Positions 60,604 to 64,000 of a stretch of 64,000 nt of DNA are shown here, one piece after another. Position 1 is the stretch's first letter. Every line of letters begins with the position of its first letter. The notes under the pieces are model-generated. The model made no database searches. It worked only from the letters and a program-made list of their open reading frames with translations, and was not told the DNA's origin. The DNA comes from DASRIA01 sp963816975 (GTDB lineage Bacteria > Actinomycetota > Thermoleophilia > Solirubrobacterales > JBBDJG01): NCBI GenBank assembly GCA_963816975.1, contig CAWFMD010000006.1:1488001-1552000 (forward strand), given 5' to 3'. Position numbers and translations under genes: made by a program.

Positions 60604-61674
60604 TCATCCGGGCGCCCGCAGGTAGATCGGGTTCGACAGGATCCACGTGCGCGCGCGTCCGTGGGCCTCGCGGTAGGCCTCGAGTCGGTAGACGCCCGGC
60701 GCAGCGGCCCGGTGCTCGAGGGTGTCGCCGTGGACGGCGGCCACCTCCACGCCGCCGCGCAGCAGCCGCAGCCGCGCCGCCGCGGGAGTGCGCGCCCGCA
60801 GCACCCAATCGCCCGCCGCCGACTCGTCGCCCATCGCGAGCAGGCTCGCTCCCTCCGCCCAGAAGCTGAAGCCGCGCGCCGGCGCAAGGGAGTCGACCGC
60901 GACGTAGGCGTGCCCCGAGCGCAGCGCCCCGAACAGTGCAGCGCGGTCGGCTTCGAGGTCGCCGCCCAGCGGCGCGCGCAGTAGCAGGTGCGTGCGCAGG
61001 TGGCGGAACGACCGCCTGTAGGCCATCAGGCGCAGCGGCACGTGGCCGGCCACCCGGATCCCGACCTGGTGGGCATCCACGCCGCCGAGCGCAACACAGC
61101 GGCGGCGTGCGCAGAGCCGGTCCCAGGCGTCCAGATTGCGCTGCGGCGGGTGGTCGAGGAACCGGCCGGGCCGGACGATGAAGGAGAGCAGCTCGCGCAC
61201 GCTGTTGACCCGCTCGGCGGAGTCGGTCACGAAGCTCCACAGCTCGATGCCGGTGTAGCCGGTCGCGTCCAGGTCGCGCCACGGCATGCCCGCGCCGCCG
61301 CGCTTGAACCGCTCGGAGCCTTTGGAGAACGGGTGCGCGAGGAACCCGAACCCGCCCCCGGCCGCCACGCGCTCGACGATCTGTCCGGGGGTCATGCCGC
61401 GGTGGTCGATCGGTTCGCGCAGCCCGAAGGCGAGGTAGTGGTTCTCGCGCCGCGGCGACACCTCGCAGCCGGCCAGCAGGAGCGTCGATCCATACCAACC
61501 CTCCTCGCCGCGGTCGGCGGCCGCCAGCGTGTCGTGATCTGTGAGCAGCACGTAGTCCAGGCCGGCGCGGCGCGCCGCGGCCGCGATCTGCGCCACTGTG
61601 CCAGTGCCGTCGGAGTGCGTCGAGTGGCAGTGGATCACGCCCGCGAGGTCGTATACCGGCGGCGGCTCGGCCAT
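60604..61674 (-). CDS. PHP-domain phosphoesterase
   Basis: A 356-residue protein with an N-terminal PHP domain: IHCHSTHSDGT (two metal His and Asp), LLTDHDTL (His/Asp), LAGCEVS (Glu), FLAHPFSK (His) and LGGVDAHQVG (Asp-x-His near the end). About 100 C-terminal residues form a beta-rich domain (FSFWAEGASLLAMGDE; VLRARTPAAARLRLL) of unknown role. PHP proteins hydrolyse phosphoesters; the substrate is open. It converges on trxB with 17 bp between and is divergent from the secreted hydrolase. Confidence 0.87.
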   Translation of the reverse strand: MAEPPPVYDLAGVIHCHSTHSDGTGTVAQIAAAARRAGLDYVLLTDHDTLAAADRGEEGWYGSTLLLAGCEVSPRRENHYLAFGLREPIDHRGMTPGQIVERVAAGGGFGFLAHPFSKGSERFKRGGAGMPWRDLDATGYTGIELWSFVTDSAERVNSVRELLSFIVRPGRFLDHPPQRNLDAWDRLCARRRCVALGGVDAHQVGIRVAGHVPLRLMAYRRSFRHLRTHLLLRAPLGGDLEADRAALFGALRSGHAYVAVDSLAPARGFSFWAEGASLLAMGDESAAGDWVLRARTPAAARLRLLRGGVEVAAVHGDTLEHRAAAPGVYRLEAYREAHGRARTWILSNPIYLRAPG

Positions 61675-61769
61675 CGCCGCAGGTTATCCCGCGGGACAGT
61701 GGGCACGGGTGTCCGCGCCATGACCGCAGTTGACCGCGCTCGAAGCGCTGCGCTAGGGTCGCCACAGGA

Positions 61770-63989
61770 GTGAGGCGCTGGCTTGCAGTCCCGGGGGTGA
61801 TCGTCGCCATGCTGGCATGCGCGGCAGGCGCGTCACCGGCTGCGGGACAGGTGCCGCCCGGGCTGAAGGCGTCGTGCTCGCCGCGCACCGCGCAGGCGGG
61901 CTACACGTACGAGTTTTGCACCGACGGGAACACGCCCGTGAACGGCCGCACCGCGAACGTCGGCGGCATCAAGGGAGTTCGCGTGCCCGCGAAGTACGAC
62001 GGCTTCGAGGGCCTGCCCACCCAGGCCTCCGACGCGACGACCGTGCCGGGCTCCGACGCCGAAGGCATGGTGACGATCGACGTCGACATCTCGCGGCCGA
62101 CGATCCCGGCCCCGTCCGGCGGCTACCCGCTGATCGCGTTCATGCACGGTTGCTGCGCCGGTGACAAGTTTGCGTGGCAGTCTCCCGACTTCGGCTCCGG
62201 CGAGCGGTGGCACTACAACAACGCGTGGTTCGCCGCGCGCGGGTACGTGGTGGTCAACTACACCTCGCGCGGCTTCCGCAACCAGTCCGGCGGTGGGGGT
62301 TCGACCGGCGAGACCCAGCTCGACTCGCGCCGCTACGAGATCAATGACTTCCAGTACCTCACCGGCTTGATCGCGGACGACCCGTTCTTCAACGTCGATC
62401 CGCAGAAGATCATCCCCACCGGCGGGTCCTATGGCGGCGGATTCGCTTGGCTCGCGCTCACGGACCCGAAGTGGCGCAGTCCGGGGGGCAAGGCGATGAA
62501 GCTCGCGGCGACCGCGCCCAGGTATGGCTGGACCGACCTGGTGTACTCGCTGATCCCGAACGGGCATCACTCCCAGTACGCGGACAGGCTGCCCGCGTTC
62601 AACGGGTCGACCTCCACCTCGCCGTTCGGAATCCCCAAACAGAGCATCGACAACCTCTTGTACGGCACCGGCCAGTTCGGGGCCACCTTCACGACCGACG
62701 TCGACGCGGCATTCGTTTGCCTGGGCTCGTCCGAGCCGTTCGAGACCGCACCGGGGTGCCAGAACCCGATTGCCGACACCCTGCCGGAGTTCCTCGACGA
62801 TCGCTCCGCCTACTACCAGAACCAGTGGTTCTCACGGATCGGGCGAGACGGCGGCCGCTGGTGGGACTGGTGGGGACGCCACCGGTCCAGGTCCGATTAC
62901 CGCATCCCGATCTTCAACGCAGGCACGCTCACCGACCCGTTGTTCACGCCGGTGGAGAGCCTGCGGATGTCGAACCGCATCCAGCGGCAGATCCCGAAGT
63001 ACCCGATCAAGCAGTACTTCGGGGACTACCAGCACTTCGTGCAGAACAAGGCCAAGGAGTGGGGCGATCTGTGCGGTGCCGACCACCACGTCTGCACCTT
63101 CGCCGACTACCCGGGCGGCGACGTGAACGCGGCGCCCACCGGCCTGTACCGCACGGGCGTGACGAGCCGCCTGAACGACTTCATCGACCACTTCGCCAAG
63201 CCGCCGGGCAATCCGAGCGAGCCCAAGCCCACGAGCGACGTGACCGCGGCGCTGCAGATCTGCCCGCAGAACGCGTCGCCCGCGTACCCGGCGGACGAGC
63301 CGGGGCCGACCTTCACCGCCGGCACGTTCGACCAGCTCGCGCCCCACCGGCTGCGTTACGAGTTGACGGGGACGCAGACGACGACGAACAACGCGGAGCC
63401 GAATCCACACGCGGGCCAGGCGGACCCGATCACGAACCTGTTCGTCAACGCGGCGCGCTGCCCGGTTTCCACTGCTCCGGCCGGCGCGGGCGTCGCCGTC
63501 TACGACACCCCGGACCTGACGGCCACGGCGACGATGATCGGCGCCACGAAGGTGACCGTCGACTACCAGGCCTCGACCGCACAGGGCGTGCAGCTGAATG
63601 CCCGGCTCTATGACGTGTTGCCGAACGGCACGCAGGTGTTGGTCGACCGTGGTCCGTACCGAGTCGTGAACGCCAACGGACCGGCGACGTTCGAGCTGCA
63701 CGGCAACGGCTGGCGCTTCGAGCCCGGCCACAGGATTCGCATCGAGCTGGCCCAGGACGACGCGGGGTACCTGAAGGTCTCCGAGGTCGCCGCGACGATC
63801 ACGATCAACAAGGTGAAGCTGCGGATCCCGGTGCGCGAGCCGCAGCCACCTGTACGCGTGGACTACCGCACCTCGTTCGAGTTCTGCGCCGCGGAGCGCG
63901 ATTACCTGGGCGACGCGGCCTTCAACGCGAAGTACCGCGGCTGGCACTGGGGCATCGCCTTCTGGCGATGCATCTGGGAGAACTTCTGA
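61770..63989 (+). CDS. Secreted X-Pro dipeptidyl-peptidase (S15/CocE)-like serine hydrolase
   Basis: A 739-residue exported protein. The signal peptide (about 1-26; VPGVIVAMLACAAGASPAAG) is followed by an alpha/beta-hydrolase domain with oxyanion segment FMHGCCAG and nucleophile elbow TGGSYGGGFA. Its C-terminal beta domain (from about 560; VAVYDTPDLTATATMIGAT, GHRIRIELAQDD) matches the jelly-roll of the S15/CocE family. Acidic and histidine triad partners probably lie in GTLTDPLF and GDYQHFVQ. Cysteines in pairs fit an extracellular enzyme. GTG 61770 with CAGGAG just upstream. Only 11 bp of the window remain after its stop. Confidence 0.88.
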   Translation: MRRWLAVPGVIVAMLACAAGASPAAGQVPPGLKASCSPRTAQAGYTYEFCTDGNTPVNGRTANVGGIKGVRVPAKYDGFEGLPTQASDATTVPGSDAEGMVTIDVDISRPTIPAPSGGYPLIAFMHGCCAGDKFAWQSPDFGSGERWHYNNAWFAARGYVVVNYTSRGFRNQSGGGGSTGETQLDSRRYEINDFQYLTGLIADDPFFNVDPQKIIPTGGSYGGGFAWLALTDPKWRSPGGKAMKLAATAPRYGWTDLVYSLIPNGHHSQYADRLPAFNGSTSTSPFGIPKQSIDNLLYGTGQFGATFTTDVDAAFVCLGSSEPFETAPGCQNPIADTLPEFLDDRSAYYQNQWFSRIGRDGGRWWDWWGRHRSRSDYRIPIFNAGTLTDPLFTPVESLRMSNRIQRQIPKYPIKQYFGDYQHFVQNKAKEWGDLCGADHHVCTFADYPGGDVNAAPTGLYRTGVTSRLNDFIDHFAKPPGNPSEPKPTSDVTAALQICPQNASPAYPADEPGPTFTAGTFDQLAPHRLRYELTGTQTTTNNAEPNPHAGQADPITNLFVNAARCPVSTAPAGAGVAVYDTPDLTATATMIGATKVTVDYQASTAQGVQLNARLYDVLPNGTQVLVDRGPYRVVNANGPATFELHGNGWRFEPGHRIRIELAQDDAGYLKVSEVAATITINKVKLRIPVREPQPPVRVDYRTSFEFCAAERDYLGDAAFNAKYRGWHWGIAFWRCIWENF

Positions 63990-64000
63990 CCGAGGCGTAG

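Overview
This window is high-GC, gene-dense chromosomal DNA from an actinobacterium. Several markers point that way: a CysO/CysM/Mec+ cysteine route, a GuaB3-type IMP dehydrogenase relative upstream of guaA, a ctaC-ctaD-ctaA-ctaB oxidase cluster, many GTG/TTG starts, and many genes with a TAnnnT -10 box only 6-10 nt before the start codon (probable leaderless mRNAs). A deep-branching group such as Thermoleophilia/Solirubrobacterales fits best, but that is inference. I see no rRNA, tRNA, CRISPR array, transposase, integrase or prophage gene. This is core chromosome with small accessory insertions.

Layout. 1-4.5 kb: the end of htpX, then a sulfur-carrier cysteine pathway (rhodanese-ThiF activating enzyme, CysO, CysM, JAMM protease) and a zinc-ribbon protein. 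4.5-11.2 kb, minus strand: a putative peptidase-like protein, DUF1152 and DUF1802 proteins, a hydantoinase/oxoprolinase pair (hyuA-hyuB) and a Cys/His-motif protein. 11.3-14 kb: divergent nadB and a histone-deacetylase-like hydrolase. 13.95-14.4 kb: a hairpin-rich block with no convincing gene, with promoter and terminator signals on the minus strand (candidate structured RNA). 14.5-24.9 kb, plus strand: an orphan Flp-like pilin, a frameshifted rph, rdgB, a cation efflux protein, a roadblock protein, tldD-tldE, HU, pyrF, a LysM protein with a collagen-like tail, a D,D-carboxypeptidase and a PfkB kinase. 25-34.1 kb: guaB3-guaA, an M23 peptidase, rplM-rpsI-glmM and glmS. 34.2-36.2 kb: a TfoX-like protein, then a MarR regulator and a sigma-70 factor whose promoters share the same operator-like inverted repeat. 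36.2-42.5 kb: nnrD/E, alr, a CCA/poly(A) polymerase-like enzyme, an M28 peptidase, a HIT protein and infA. 42.5-48.5 kb: an amidase with an overlapping small AtzG-like partner, secreted and anchored proteins, a crotonase and a GT4 glycosyltransferase. 48.6-54 kb: a CBS protein and the cytochrome oxidase/heme A cluster with two tiny membrane proteins. 54-64 kb: a second crotonase, an MBL hydrolase, a frameshifted SCP2-domain gene running in frame into an R2lox-like oxidase, a PAP2 phosphatase, a flippase-like membrane protein, trxB, a PHP phosphoesterase and a large secreted S15-like hydrolase.

The most notable non-coding signals are: (i) a five-locus family of tandem palindromic elements built on TTCC-TTAGCC-GGAA, always between genes and sometimes supplying the stop codon; (ii) the structured minus-strand block at 13.95-14.4 kb; (iii) the shared TTGAGGACGCAA operator of the marR and sigma-factor promoters; (iv) an intrinsic terminator inside the glmS leader. 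Two genes (rph and the SCP2 gene) carry single-base frameshifts that could be real or assembly errors.
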